From Chara braunii (lineage: Eukaryota; Streptophyta; Charophyceae; Charales; Characeae), in assembly GCA_003427395.1 (NCBI GenBank), contig BFEA01000072.1, positions 3,282,636-3,309,613 on the forward strand: a stretch of 26,978 nucleotides of DNA, written 5' to 3'. Shown one piece after another: positions 26,946-26,978 of this stretch; position 1 is the stretch's first letter, and every line of letters begins with the position of its first letter. The notes under the pieces are model-generated. The model worked only from the letters and a program-made list of their open reading frames with translations. It searched no databases and was not told the origin of the DNA. A program made the translations under genes and the position numbers.

Positions 26946-26978
26946 AATCATTTCTCTCATCCTACTGTAAAATCGAGG

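Overview
Organism and overall character. The window is eukaryotic nuclear DNA that is dominated by repeats. The evidence is splice-site-like junctions, long simple-sequence tracts, several unrelated minisatellites, a decayed non-LTR retrotransposon ORF1, and a DUF7869-type transposase-like gene in pieces. There is no operon-like gene block, no intact rRNA or tRNA gene and no CRISPR array. My best guess is a large-genome streptophyte alga such as Chara, because the LINE ORF1 looks plant-type and the minisatellites are hairpin-rich. No marker gene proves this, so it is inference only.

Layout. 1-2423: purine-only (GGA)n composite satellite with six interspersed ~117 bp blocks. 2424-3540: non-coding, ends in a (TTG)n tail like that of a LINE or SINE. 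3603-4678 (minus): two adjacent unrecognised ORFs, the most gene-like unbroken ORFs here. 4745-5750: hairpin-rich non-coding DNA and homopolymers. 5750-6860: pyrimidine-rich degenerate repeat. 6860-8701: a run of about twenty different, mostly perfect, inverted repeats, the most unusual structure in the window. 9061-9927: four small tandem or direct repeat families with periods of 20, 22, 16 and 110 bp. 10504-11900: a hairpin-unit minisatellite joined to a ~170-190 bp satellite. 12026-15154 (plus): DUF7869-like gene, one frame for 1,042 codons from its first ATG, broken by five stop codons and no frameshift. 15820-17760: three more arrays of the hairpin-unit minisatellite. 17903-18720 and 19578-20669 (plus): pieces of one or two unknown genes, the second with three in-frame TAG codons. 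20911-21040: (GT)n. 21666-23835 (minus): decayed L1-type ORF1. 23836-24290: inverted and tandem repeats. 24513-24580 (minus): a possible exon. 25400-26845: a B-box repeat, a 171 bp foldback element and four copies of a dispersed ~60 bp repeat.

How the parts fit. The DUF7869-like gene and the unknown gene pieces lie between arrays of the same hairpin minisatellite, which suggests that a transposable element and its satellite moved or expanded together. Three coding relics keep their frame but carry stop codons, many of them TAG. The simplest reading is transposon decay by C-to-T change at methylated cytosines; stop-codon readthrough is the less likely alternative. The feature that most deserves follow-up is the chain of unlike hairpins at 6.86-8.70 kb.
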